From assembly GCA_902767455.1 (NCBI GenBank), contig CACXHH010000025.1, forward strand, positions 1-18,642: a DNA stretch of 18,642 bases, in the 5' to 3' direction. Under the pieces are notes generated by a model. It made no database searches, was not told where the DNA came from, and saw only the letters and a list, made by a program, of their open reading frames with translations. Of this stretch, positions 6,220 through 13,234 are shown one piece after another. Origin of the DNA: an uncultured Eubacteriales bacterium. Its GTDB lineage: Bacteria; Bacillota; Clostridia; Christensenellales; Borkfalkiaceae. A program made the position numbers and the translations under genes. Position 1 is the stretch's first letter, and every line of letters starts with the position of its first letter.

Positions 6220-6330
6220 TTAAGAATTAGTAATCAGTAATTGTAGTCGAAGCGATTTTGCCTTGCGGCACGCCCTGCAAGCCTTCGGGCTAAAATCGCC
6301 GATGAATTATTATATAATATAATCCATAAT
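6220..6330 (+). repeat. Dispersed structured repeat, copy 1
   Basis: The segment starts with TTAAGAATTA two bases after a stop codon and aligns along most of its length with the segment at 11167-11305. Shared blocks are AATTGTRGTCG, GCCTTCGGGCT, AATCGCCGA and an AT-rich end. It can fold as a three-way junction: GCGATTTT (6252-6259) pairs with AAAATCGC (6292-6299), enclosing CTTGC...GCAAG and a UUCG-capped AGCC-TTCG-GGCT hairpin. It encodes no protein. A non-autonomous MITE-like element or a 3'-end-forming repeat are both possible. Confidence 0.65.
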
Positions 6331-6335
6331 TCAGC

Positions 6336-6434
6336 TTTCGCGTAAGCGAAAATATCACTTGCCGAAAGGCAAATATAACTCGGCGGAAGCCGAATATAAC
6401 TTTGACGACAAGTCAAAATATAACTGCCTAAGGC
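6336..6434 (+). repeat. Tandem array of small hairpins joined by ATATMACT linkers
   Basis: Four consecutive stem-loops, TTTCGC/GCGAAA (6336-6351), TTGCC/GGCAA (6359-6372), TCGGC/GCCGA (6380-6393) and TTTGAC/GTCAAA (6401-6417), each have a 4-5 nt loop. Each is followed by ATATCACT (6352) or ATATAACT (6373, 6394, 6418). A fifth reduced unit, GCC-TAA-GGC, ends the array at 6434. The stems differ completely in sequence while pairing is kept and the linker is nearly constant. There is no ORF. This is not a CRISPR array: the constant part is only 8 nt and the variable parts are palindromes. Confidence 0.75.
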
Positions 6435-6471
6435 TTTTGCGGCTCACGACACCTGAGCTCTAACGGCTTTT

Positions 6472-6500
6472 TTGCAACAGTAAAAAAGCGTTAATACTAT
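6472..6500 (+). promoter_or_regulatory. Likely promoter of the inositol-phosphatase-family gene
   Basis: TTGCAA (6472-6477), a 17-bp spacer and TACTAT (6495-6500). The start site would fall within a few bases of ATG 6505, again leaving no leader. The -10 is weaker than at the other two leaderless genes. Confidence 0.45.
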
Positions 6501-6504
6501 ATTT

Positions 6505-7326
6505 ATGAAAAACGAAAGTATATTAAACGAAAGATTATATAGCGAAATAAGCGCGGCGGTGGTCGAAGCGGGAAAGATCATGCTTTCGCCCGATTTTGAC
6601 GTTACGCAGAAAACTTCTTCGGAAAACATAGTTACGTCTTCGGACGTCGCCGTGCAGAACTTCTTGAAGGAAAAGCTTCAAAAACTCGTGCCGGAATGCT
6701 CGTTTTTGTGCGAAGAAGACGACGTTCATACTTTAAGTTCGCCGTACGTTTTTATAATCGACCCTATCGACGGCACGACTAATTTTTCGCGCGGGGAGCC
6801 CGATTGCGCGATAAGCGTGGCGCTTTCTTACGAAAACGAGATAGTTTTCGGGATAGTTCACTGCGTGTTCAAAGGCGAAACTTTCACCGCCGTAAAGGGC
6901 GAAGGCGCGTACCTTAACGGGCGGCGCATACGCGTTTCGGATAAGCAGTTTTCGGACGGGCTTTTCTGTACGGCAATGAGCGTTTACAGAAAATCTCTCG
7001 CGCCCGTCTGCTTCGATATCATAAACGACGTTTACTATCAAAGTAACGACGTTCGCCGTTTCGGGAGCTGTGCGATAGAGCTTTGCTATATCGCCGCGGG
7101 AAGGTGCGATCTTTATTTTGAATTGAGAATTTACCCTTGGGATTACGCCGCGGCGTATCTTATTCTCACCGAAGCGGGCGGCGTGTTGACGGCGCTTGGC
7201 GGGAAGAAACTTACTTTCGATAAAACGACCGTCCTTATCGGCGCGAACAGCCGCGAAAATCACGAAAAGCTTACGGCTATCGTCGGAAAATACCTTTCGA
7301 CCGAACCGTACGACGATAAACTTTAA
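6505..7326 (+). CDS. Inositol monophosphatase family protein
   Basis: A 273-residue Mg-dependent, Li-sensitive-type phosphatase. Metal-binding landmarks are EED (70-72), DPIDGTTNF (86-94, with D86, D89 and the GT that activates water) and PWDYAAA (211-217, D213), all in the standard order, and the length is typical of the family. Members hydrolyse inositol-1-phosphate, fructose-1,6-bisphosphate, PAP or histidinol phosphate; the substrate cannot be chosen from sequence alone. No signal peptide is seen, so it is cytosolic. ATG 6505 has no Shine-Dalgarno sequence and a probable promoter ends 4 nt before it. A strong terminator follows at 7399, so the gene is probably monocistronic. Confidence 0.88.
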   Translation: MKNESILNERLYSEISAAVVEAGKIMLSPDFDVTQKTSSENIVTSSDVAVQNFLKEKLQKLVPECSFLCEEDDVHTLSSPYVFIIDPIDGTTNFSRGEPDCAISVALSYENEIVFGIVHCVFKGETFTAVKGEGAYLNGRRIRVSDKQFSDGLFCTAMSVYRKSLAPVCFDIINDVYYQSNDVRRFGSCAIELCYIAAGRCDLYFELRIYPWDYAAAYLILTEAGGVLTALGGKKLTFDKTTVLIGANSRENHEKLTAIVGKYLSTEPYDDKL

Positions 7327-7398
7327 GCTTTATTTGACGGCTTCAGGCGGAAGAAAAGCTCACCCCGTTTACTTTGACGGACGAATATTACGATACGG

Positions 7399-7435
7399 AA
7401 ACGCGCGCGTGATCTCTGAGCGGCGCGTTTTTTTC
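7399..7435 (+). terminator. Intrinsic terminator after the inositol-phosphatase-family gene
   Basis: AAACGCGC (7399-7406) pairs perfectly with GCGCGTTT (7423-7430), followed by TTTTCTTTT. Confidence 0.8.
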
Positions 7436-7506
7436 TTTTACTCGTATAGATCGCGTGATTTACGGGAATAATAGTATCGGAATACTTAAAAAAGGAGTTA
7501 TTAAAA

Positions 7507-7719
7507 ATGAAAATCACAACTATTATCTCTTTTATTCTCGTGATAATCGGCGCGCTCAACTGGTTGCTGGTCGGGGTATTTTCCTTCGATCTCGTCGCCG
7601 CTATCTTCGGCTCGATGTCGGTTATGTCGAGAATAATCTACGGGCTCGTGGGCGTGGCAAGCTTATGGGTGATCTTTTTCTGCTTTATGTATAAGCCATT
7701 CAGACGCGTCGCCGGCTGA
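7507..7719 (+). CDS. DUF378 small membrane protein (YuzA-like)
   Basis: A 70-residue protein with two membrane helices (about 4-24 and 40-62) and a basic tail. The pattern IGALNWLLVGVFSFDLVAAI followed by SRIIYGLVGVASL matches DUF378: the G-x-LNW-x-L-x-G motif, then F-D-LV, then R-x-IY-x-L-V-G. The function is unknown and the protein is expected in the cytoplasmic membrane. AAAGGAG at 7491-7497 lies 9 nt before ATG 7507, which fixes the start. Terminators on both sides indicate a single-gene transcript. Confidence 0.9.
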   Translation: MKITTIISFILVIIGALNWLLVGVFSFDLVAAIFGSMSVMSRIIYGLVGVASLWVIFFCFMYKPFRRVAG

Positions 7720-7741
7720 CGGAATAATAAGCAGATTTCTT

Positions 7742-7775
7742 GCCGCAGTTTGATTTTTCAAATTGCGGCTTTTTT
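7742..7775 (+). terminator. Intrinsic terminator after the DUF378 gene
   Basis: GCCGCAGTTTG (7742-7752) pairs with CAAATTGCGGC (7759-7769) over 11 bp with one G-U pair and a 6-nt loop, followed by TTTTTT. Confidence 0.9.
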
Positions 7776-7866
7776 CGTCGCTTAATAAAATGCGGGCACG
7801 GTTCTTGCTATAAAATAATTTTTGAAAATAATTATAGAATTTGTAAAAAAAAGTTATATAATTTAC

Positions 7867-7894
7867 TTGACAAATTATTTAAGCGTGGTATAAT
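7867..7894 (+). promoter_or_regulatory. Strong promoter of the RHH protein-clpB operon
   Basis: Perfect TTGACA (7867-7872), a 16-bp spacer and perfect TATAAT (7889-7894) with TGG directly upstream (extended -10). A promoter this close to consensus normally needs a repressor. No CIRCE (HrcA) or CtsR-type tandem heptad is visible around it. Confidence 0.85.
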
Positions 7895-7906
7895 GTATGC
7901 GTAAAT
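7877..7906 (+). promoter_or_regulatory. Imperfect inverted repeat across the -10, possible operator
   Basis: ATTTAAGC (7877-7884) and GCGTAAAT (7899-7906) are inverted copies with one mismatch, centred on the -10 box; GCGT also recurs directly 16 bp apart. This could be the binding site of the ribbon-helix-helix protein encoded next. The region is AT-rich, so chance is not excluded. Confidence 0.3.
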
Positions 7907-7926
7907 AGAAAAAAGAGGCGATGCAA

Positions 7927-8544
7927 ATGAAAAGCGTTTACAGTCTGGTGCTCAGCGACGACGTGGTCGAAAAGGTAGACGAACTTGCGTTCAAAGCGGG
8001 CGTTTCGCGTTCGCAGTTTATCAACGACGTACTTGCTTCACGCGTCGGGGTGGACACCGAAAGAAAGGTCTTACAGGATATTTTCGACGAAGTTTCGGGC
8101 TACGTCGACGGATTTTCGGATATGCGCGTTCAGCGAAGGCAGCAATCGGCTTTCGATTTTTTGAGCGCCTTAAACTATAAATACAGCCCGCGGGTGACGT
8201 ACTCGGTCGACTTGTTCGGCGGCAGCACCTTAACGGGCGAGCTGAAAATTGCGCTCAGAACGACCAACCCGATACTCATTTCGATAACCGAAAACTTCTT
8301 CAACGACTTTATAGACGTCGAGAAGCGCTTCGGACACGGCGGAGAATATTCCGTCCGCGACGGAAAGCTTATACGAAAGCTCGATTTTTCAAACCTTAAA
8401 GGTAAAAGCGTTTCCGCCGCGATAACCGATTACGTCCGTTCGCTCGATGACTTATTCAATCTTTACGTCGAGTGCTTCGGCGACGGCGAGAAGGTAGTTT
8501 TATTCGAGAAGTATCAGAAGGTAAAAGATAAGATGAACATCTGA
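7927..8544 (+). CDS. Ribbon-helix-helix (CopG-like) protein upstream of clpB, likely regulator
   Basis: 205 residues. The first 45 fit a ribbon-helix-helix DNA-binding fold: strand KSVYSLVLSDD, helix VVEKVDELAFKAG, turn VS, helix RSQFINDVLASRV. The remaining 160 or so residues are a mixed alpha/beta region (VTYSVDLFGG and LKIALRTTNPILISI strands, then a helical end) that I cannot assign. It may sense a signal or form the oligomer interface. ATG 7927 is preferred over ATG 7921 because GAGG at 7915-7918 is 8 nt from the former and only 2 nt from the latter. The gene ends 45 nt before clpB with no full terminator between, so the two probably share the strong promoter at 7867. Repression of clpB is inferred from position only. 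Confidence 0.75.
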   Translation: MKSVYSLVLSDDVVEKVDELAFKAGVSRSQFINDVLASRVGVDTERKVLQDIFDEVSGYVDGFSDMRVQRRQQSAFDFLSALNYKYSPRVTYSVDLFGGSTLTGELKIALRTTNPILISITENFFNDFIDVEKRFGHGGEYSVRDGKLIRKLDFSNLKGKSVSAAITDYVRSLDDLFNLYVECFGDGEKVVLFEKYQKVKDKMNI

Positions 8545-8545
8545 C

Positions 8546-8575
8546 GGGCTCGTAGTTTTTCAAGCCCTGCTTTTT
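8546..8575 (+). terminator. Weak hairpin with T-run between the RHH gene and clpB, possible attenuator
   Basis: GGGCT (8546-8550) pairs with AGCCC (8563-8567) around a 12-nt loop, followed by TGC and TTTTT, just before the clpB AAAGGAGG. With five base pairs it would terminate only partially, and could lower clpB expression relative to the upstream gene. Confidence 0.3.
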
Positions 8576-8589
8576 AAAGGAGGTATATT

Positions 8590-11166
8590 ATGGATATTAA
8601 CAATTTAACGCAAAAAAGCCGTGAAGTGTTGACTTCGGCTGTTAATTTAACCAAAGAATACGGCAACCCTGAAGTTGGCGACGCGCACCTTCTTTGCGCC
8701 GTTTTAAACGACGATGACGCGTTTATCTATAACATTTTAGCTAAATCCAGCGTTGACGCACAGGGGCTTAAAAACGCCGCTAACGCGCTTATAGAGCGAC
8801 TTCCGCGCCAAAGCGGCGGCAGTAACGAAACTATGAGCAGAACTTTGGCGGAAGTTTTCGACAGCGCGCGCAAGCAGGCTCAGGATATGAAGGACGAGTA
8901 TATTTCCGTCGAGCATCTGTTTTTGGGGCTTATAGATAAGTCGGGCTCGGACGTCAAAAAGCTTCTTGTCGACTACGGCGTAAAAAAGAGTGAATTTTTA
9001 AAGGGATTGAAGGAAGTCCGCGGCTCGAGCAGAGTGGTGAGCGATAATCCCGAATCGACTTACGACGTTCTCAACAAATACGGTCAGGAGCTCGTCGAAA
9101 TGGCTCGGCGCAACAAGCTCGACCCCGTTATCGGCAGGGACGAAGAGATACGAAACGTGATAATGATATTGTCGCGTAAGCGTAAAAACAACCCGTGCCT
9201 TATCGGCGAAGCGGGCGTAGGTAAGACGGCTATCGCCGAAGGGCTTGCCCAGCGTATCTTAAAGGGCGACGTGCCCGCTTCCTTAAAGGACAGAAAGATA
9301 TTCTCGCTCGATATGGGCGCGCTCGTAGCGGGCGCTAAGTACCGCGGCGAGTTCGAAGAAAGGCTCAAAGCCGTTCTTGCCGAAGTCAAAAAGAGTGACG
9401 GGCAGATAATTCTTTTCATCGACGAACTTCATACGATAGTCGGCGCGGGAAAAACCGACGGCGCGATGGACGCGGGCAACCTGTTAAAGCCTATGCTCGC
9501 GCGCGGCGAACTGCATTGTATCGGCGCCACCACGCTTGACGAATACCGTAAATATATCGAAAAAGACCCTGCGCTCGAAAGGCGTTTCCAGCCCGTTACC
9601 GTGACAGAGCCTACCGTCGAAGATACCGTTTCCATTTTAAGGGGCATAAAGGAACGCTACGAAGTTTACCACGGCGTAAAGATAAGCGACGGCGCGCTGA
9701 TCGCCGCGGCAACGCTTTCCGACAGATATATCACCGACAGGTTCCTGCCGGATAAAGCCATCGACCTTATCGACGAAGCGTGCGCTTCCGTCAAGACGGA
9801 AAACGACTCCATGCCCGCCGAAATGGACGGTCTGCGCCGTAAGATAATTCAGCTCGAAATAGAGAAAAAGGCGCTCGAAAAGGAAACCGACAGCTTATCG
9901 AAAAGCAGGCTCGGCGATATTGAAAAGGAGCTTGCCGACGACAAAGCCGAGTTCGACGCCATGAGCGCGCGGCTCGGCAAAGAAAAGCAGTCCGTCGAGA
10001 AGGTGACCAAGCTTCGCGAGCAGATAGCCGACGTCAACGCCCGTATAGAAAAGGCGGAAAGAACTTACGACCTTAACGAAGGCGCAAGGCTTAGATACGG
10101 CGAACTGCCGCGGCTTACCCGCGAGCTTGAAGACGAAGAAAAGAAGCTCAATCTCGGCGAAGACAGCCTTATCACCGACCGCGTGAACGAAGAAGAGATC
10201 GCGAAGATCGTCGCCAAGTGGACGAAGATACCTGTTTCAAGACTTCTCGAAGGCGAAAGGGAAAAGCTTCTGCGCCTTGCCGACGTTCTCCACGAACGGA
10301 TAATCGGTCAGGACGAAGCCGTCAAACTCGTTTCCGACGCGATAATCCGTTCTCGTGCGGGGATAGCCGATCCGAATAAGCCTATCGGCTCGTTCATGTT
10401 CTTAGGACCTACGGGCGTAGGTAAGACCGAACTTGCAAAGACCGTCGCGAGAACGCTTTTCGACGACGAACGCAACATGATAAGGATAGATATGTCCGAA
10501 TACATGGAAAAGTTCTCCGTGTCAAGGCTTATCGGCGCGCCCCCGGGATACGTCGGTTACGACGAAGGCGGCGAGCTTACCGAAGCGGTGAGAAGAAAAC
10601 CGTACTCCGTCGTGTTGTTCGACGAAATCGAAAAGGCGCATAAGGACGTTTTCAATATTCTTTTGCAGGTGCTCGACGACGGCAGACTTACCGATTCGCA
10701 AGGCCGCACGGTCGATTTCAGGAACACCATTATCATAATGACGTCGAATATCGGCTCGGAATTCCTTTTGAGCGGAATAGAAAACGGCGAGATAAGCGAA
10801 GCGGCGAAAGAAAGAGTCGAAGCTACTTTGAAAACGAGTTTCAGACCTGAATTTTTGAACAGGCTTTCGGCGATCGTCTACTTCAAGCCGCTCACCGAAA
10901 CGGAAATAGGCAAAATAGTAGACCTTATGCTCGTAAACTTCAAGGCAAGGTTGTTTGCAAAGCATATCGAACTCAATATCACCGACAAAGCAAAATTCTA
11001 TATCGTCAGCCGCGGTTACGACCAGAACTTCGGCGCGCGTCCGCTTAAACGGTTTATCGAGTCGGAAGTGGAAACGGCTATCGCCAAAAAGATGATAGAA
11101 GGAAGCGTGAAGGCGGGAACGCTTATTACGGTCGACGCGGACAGCAACGGGATTGTAATTAAATAA
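8590..11166 (+). CDS. clpB: ClpB protein disaggregase (Hsp100)
   Basis: An 858-residue AAA+ chaperone of full family length, which works with DnaK/DnaJ to pull apart aggregated proteins in the cytosol. Domain order: N-domain (about 1-145), NBD1 with Walker A GEAGVGKT (206-213), pore-loop segment AKYRGEFEERL and Walker B ILFIDE; the coiled-coil middle domain (about 395-520) that separates ClpB from ClpA/ClpC; and NBD2 with Walker A GPTGVGKT (606-613), pore-loop segment GYVGYDEGG and VVLFDEIEK. The C-terminus has GYDQNFGARPLKR. No ClpP-binding loop (IGF-type) is noticed, as expected for ClpB. AAAGGAGG lies 7 nt before ATG 8590. Probably co-transcribed with the RHH gene; a structured repeat starts directly after the stop codon. 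Confidence 0.97.
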   Translation: MDINNLTQKSREVLTSAVNLTKEYGNPEVGDAHLLCAVLNDDDAFIYNILAKSSVDAQGLKNAANALIERLPRQSGGSNETMSRTLAEVFDSARKQAQDMKDEYISVEHLFLGLIDKSGSDVKKLLVDYGVKKSEFLKGLKEVRGSSRVVSDNPESTYDVLNKYGQELVEMARRNKLDPVIGRDEEIRNVIMILSRKRKNNPCLIGEAGVGKTAIAEGLAQRILKGDVPASLKDRKIFSLDMGALVAGAKYRGEFEERLKAVLAEVKKSDGQIILFIDELHTIVGAGKTDGAMDAGNLLKPMLARGELHCIGATTLDEYRKYIEKDPALERRFQPVTVTEPTVEDTVSILRGIKERYEVYHGVKISDGALIAAATLSDRYITDRFLPDKAIDLIDEACASVKTENDSMPAEMDGLRRKIIQLEIEKKALEKETDSLSKSRLGDIEKELADDKAEFDAMSARLGKEKQSVEKVTKLREQIADVNARIEKAERTYDLNEGARLRYGELPRLTRELEDEEKKLNLGEDSLITDRVNEEEIAKIVAKWTKIPVSRLLEGEREKLLRLADVLHERIIGQDEAVKLVSDAIIRSRAGIADPNKPIGSFMFLGPTGVGKTELAKTVARTLFDDERNMIRIDMSEYMEKFSVSRLIGAPPGYVGYDEGGELTEAVRRKPYSVVLFDEIEKAHKDVFNILLQVLDDGRLTDSQGRTVDFRNTIIIMTSNIGSEFLLSGIENGEISEAAKERVEATLKTSFRPEFLNRLSAIVYFKPLTETEIGKIVDLMLVNFKARLFAKHIELNITDKAKFYIVSRGYDQNFGARPLKRFIESEVETAIAKKMIEGSVKAGTLITVDADSNGIVIK

Positions 11167-11305
11167 TTAAGAATAATGAATTAGGAATTGTGGTCGGGCA
11201 ATTTTTTTAACGGGCTCGAGCCTTCGGGCTCGAGCCTTCGGGCTATAATCGCCGAAGAAGTATTTATATAATAATTAAGTTATATAATAATTACGGTTCA
11301 TTACT
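11167..11305 (+). repeat. Dispersed structured repeat, copy 2
   Basis: Begins at the base after the clpB stop codon with TTAAGAATAATGAATTA and shares its block order with 6220-6330. Its core holds two tandem copies of GGCTCGAGCCTTCG (each GGCTCGAGCC palindromic) plus a partial third, so the UUCG-capped hairpin unit of copy 1 is duplicated here. The outer stem is decayed (GCAATTTTT against ATAATCGC). The AT-rich end runs to about 11305. The rest of the clpB to lipid-kinase gap holds a promoter and leader. Confidence 0.6.
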
Positions 11306-11358
11306 TCATTTTTCTTTGCGGAGCAAGCGGACGTTTATTGCAATGCGGTACAAAAAAC

Positions 11359-11386
11359 TTGACAACGTATCACATTAGGGTATATT
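11359..11386 (+). promoter_or_regulatory. Promoter of the lipid kinase-acyltransferase operon
   Basis: Perfect TTGACA (11359-11364), a 16-bp spacer and TATATT (11381-11386); overlapping TATTAT or TATATT boxes are alternatives. The start near 11393 gives a leader of about 90 nt, which can form GAGCG/CGCTC and TGCGCC/GGCGCA hairpins before GGAG at 11474-11477. Confidence 0.75.
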
Positions 11387-11483
11387 ATATTATGGTTGAG
11401 AGTTTAGAGCGTTTACGCGCTCCGCTCCCGACTGCGCCGATAATTCGGGCGCAAAAACGACTAATATAATTACGGAGAAAAAC

Positions 11484-12329
11484 ATGAAAAAGTACGTATT
11501 GTATAATCCGCTTTCCAACAACGGCAACGGCAAAGCGTCGGCGGACGCGTTAGTGGCAAAAATCGGCGAGTGTCAGGTTGACGACGTAACGAAAACGGAC
11601 GTAAAAGCCTATCTTTCCAACCTTGCGGAAGACGACGAAGTGTATCTCGTCGGCGGCGACGGAACTATCAATCACTTCATAAACGACGTTTACGGGCTTG
11701 ACGTAAAGCAGAACGTTTTCGTTTACGCCGGCGGCACCGGTAACGACTTCATCAACGACGTAAAAGACGCCGTAAAAGACGAATTGCTCCTTTTCAATCC
11801 GTATTTTAAAGATCTCCCCACGGTATTCGTAAACGATACCGAATATAAGTTCATCAACGGCGTAGGCTTCGGGCTTGACGGAATGTGCTGTCAGGTCGCC
11901 GACGACAAGAAGGCGAAAGGCAAAACAAAAATCAACTACACGAGCATAGCTATAAAGCTTCTTCTCATCGACTATAAGCCCAAGACGGCGACCGTAACCG
12001 TCGACGGCGTTTCAAAAACTTACGACCACGTGTGGATTCTTCCCTCAATGAAAGGAAGATATTACGGCGGCGGAATGAAGATAGCTCCCGACCAGAACAG
12101 GCTTTCTCCCGACGGAAAGGTCACGGCTGTCGTATTCCGCAATAAGGGAAGGCTCAAAGTTCTTATGAACTTCTCAAAGGTCTTTACGGGCGAACACGTC
12201 AAGTTGACGGATATGATAGAGATACTCACCGGCAACGAAATCACCGTCGAATACGACTCGCCTACGGCTTTGCAGATAGACGGCGAAACGATAAGAAACG
12301 TCAAAAAGTATACGGTCAAAACGAGATAA
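11484..12329 (+). CDS. Diacylglycerol kinase-family lipid kinase (DgkB/YegS-like)
   Basis: A 281-residue kinase of the DAGK catalytic family. It carries the nucleotide-binding GGDGTIN (57-63) and GGTGNDF (83-89) motifs at the usual positions, and the C-terminal beta-rich domain ends ...LQIDGE, as in soluble bacterial diacylglycerol kinases. It should phosphorylate diacylglycerol, or another lipid alcohol, to a phosphatidate at the membrane face. There are no membrane helices. GGAG lies 6 nt before ATG 11484. The stop codon overlaps the start of the plsC-like gene by one base, so kinase and acyltransferase are translationally coupled and both act around the phosphatidic acid pool. The exact lipid substrate cannot be told from sequence. 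Confidence 0.88.
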   Translation: MKKYVLYNPLSNNGNGKASADALVAKIGECQVDDVTKTDVKAYLSNLAEDDEVYLVGGDGTINHFINDVYGLDVKQNVFVYAGGTGNDFINDVKDAVKDELLLFNPYFKDLPTVFVNDTEYKFINGVGFGLDGMCCQVADDKKAKGKTKINYTSIAIKLLLIDYKPKTATVTVDGVSKTYDHVWILPSMKGRYYGGGMKIAPDQNRLSPDGKVTAVVFRNKGRLKVLMNFSKVFTGEHVKLTDMIEILTGNEITVEYDSPTALQIDGETIRNVKKYTVKTR

Positions 12330-13171
12330 TGATAGAACTTGTTTCGCTTATCGGCGCGAGTATTATTACGACGCTGATAACTTATTTCAACGGTATATAC
12401 CAAACACCGCTCGATATTTTGTGGATAGCTTTGATATTCGTCGGAAGTTTTCTCGGCGTGATAGCTCTGTTTCTTATCGTCGGATTTATACTGTCGGCTG
12501 TGGTGAATATCAAAAAGCCCATAAAAAAGCCGAGCAGGTTTTACACGTTTATCTACCATATGTTCGTCGGCTGGCTCGACAGGCTTTTCGGCGTAAAACT
12601 TACGGTGAACGGCGAAGATAAACTTCCCGATACGCCGTGTCTGTTCGTAATGAACCACCGTTCCAACTTCGATCCGATAATCCTTGCCGACAAGTATAAA
12701 AAACGCAGGATACTTATGATATCCAAACCGTCCAACTTCAGAATTCCGATAGCGGGCGGGGTGATACATAAGGTCGGATATATGGCGATAGACCGCGAAA
12801 ACGACCGCGAAGCTTTAAAAACCGTCCTGCGCGCGGCAGACTATCTCAAAAAGGGATATTCGATAGGCATTTACCCCGAAGGCAAGCGCAACAAAAACGG
12901 CGTGGAACTTCTTCCCTTCCGTCACGGCGCGTTCAAGATAGCGACGAAAGCTGACGTTCCCGTCGTCGTCACGGCGATACACGAAACGCAGAATATCAAA
13001 AAGAACTTTCCGTTTAAAAGGACGAAGGTCGTTCTCGATATCTTAAAGACTATCTACCCCGATGATTACGCGGGCAAAACTACGGTCGAGATAAGCGACG
13101 AAGCCGCGGCTTTGATGTCCGCAGATATAGAGCGTTTCGAAGCGGAAAAAGCGGCGGCAAAGCGCGCGTAA
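12329..13171 (+). CDS. plsC: 1-acyl-sn-glycerol-3-phosphate acyltransferase (PlsC)
   Basis: A 280-residue membrane acyltransferase that adds the second acyl chain to make phosphatidic acid. Two N-terminal hydrophobic segments (about 5-20 and 30-59) precede the catalytic HX4D motif NHRSNFD (H110, D115) and the EGKR substrate motif (184-187) in YPEGKRNKNG. The C-terminus is charged and alanine-rich. The ATG overlaps the TAA of the upstream lipid kinase gene (TAATG) and has no strong Shine-Dalgarno of its own, which points to translational coupling. Lyso-PA specificity is inferred from family membership. Confidence 0.9.
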   Translation: MIELVSLIGASIITTLITYFNGIYQTPLDILWIALIFVGSFLGVIALFLIVGFILSAVVNIKKPIKKPSRFYTFIYHMFVGWLDRLFGVKLTVNGEDKLPDTPCLFVMNHRSNFDPIILADKYKKRRILMISKPSNFRIPIAGGVIHKVGYMAIDRENDREALKTVLRAADYLKKGYSIGIYPEGKRNKNGVELLPFRHGAFKIATKADVPVVVTAIHETQNIKKNFPFKRTKVVLDILKTIYPDDYAGKTTVEISDEAAALMSADIERFEAEKAAAKRA

Positions 13172-13234
13172 ACGTATTTGAAAAATTTTACGGGTATATT
13201 TTAACCGTACGATCATAAAAACGGAGCGATAAAG

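Noticed and set aside
6336..6434. CRISPR-like array
   Set aside because: The constant element is only 8 nt, the variable parts are palindromes rather than spacers, and no cas genes are present.
7338..7412. Protein-like remnant (KLTPFTLTDEYYDTETRA) after the inositol-phosphatase gene
   Set aside because: There is no start codon in the frame, and it is bounded by stops and runs into a terminator stem. It could be a decayed gene end, but there is too little to support it.
7770..7930. CIRCE or CtsR operator upstream of the RHH-clpB genes
   Set aside because: I looked for TTAGCACTC/GAGTGCTAA and for tandem GGTCAAA heptads; neither is present.
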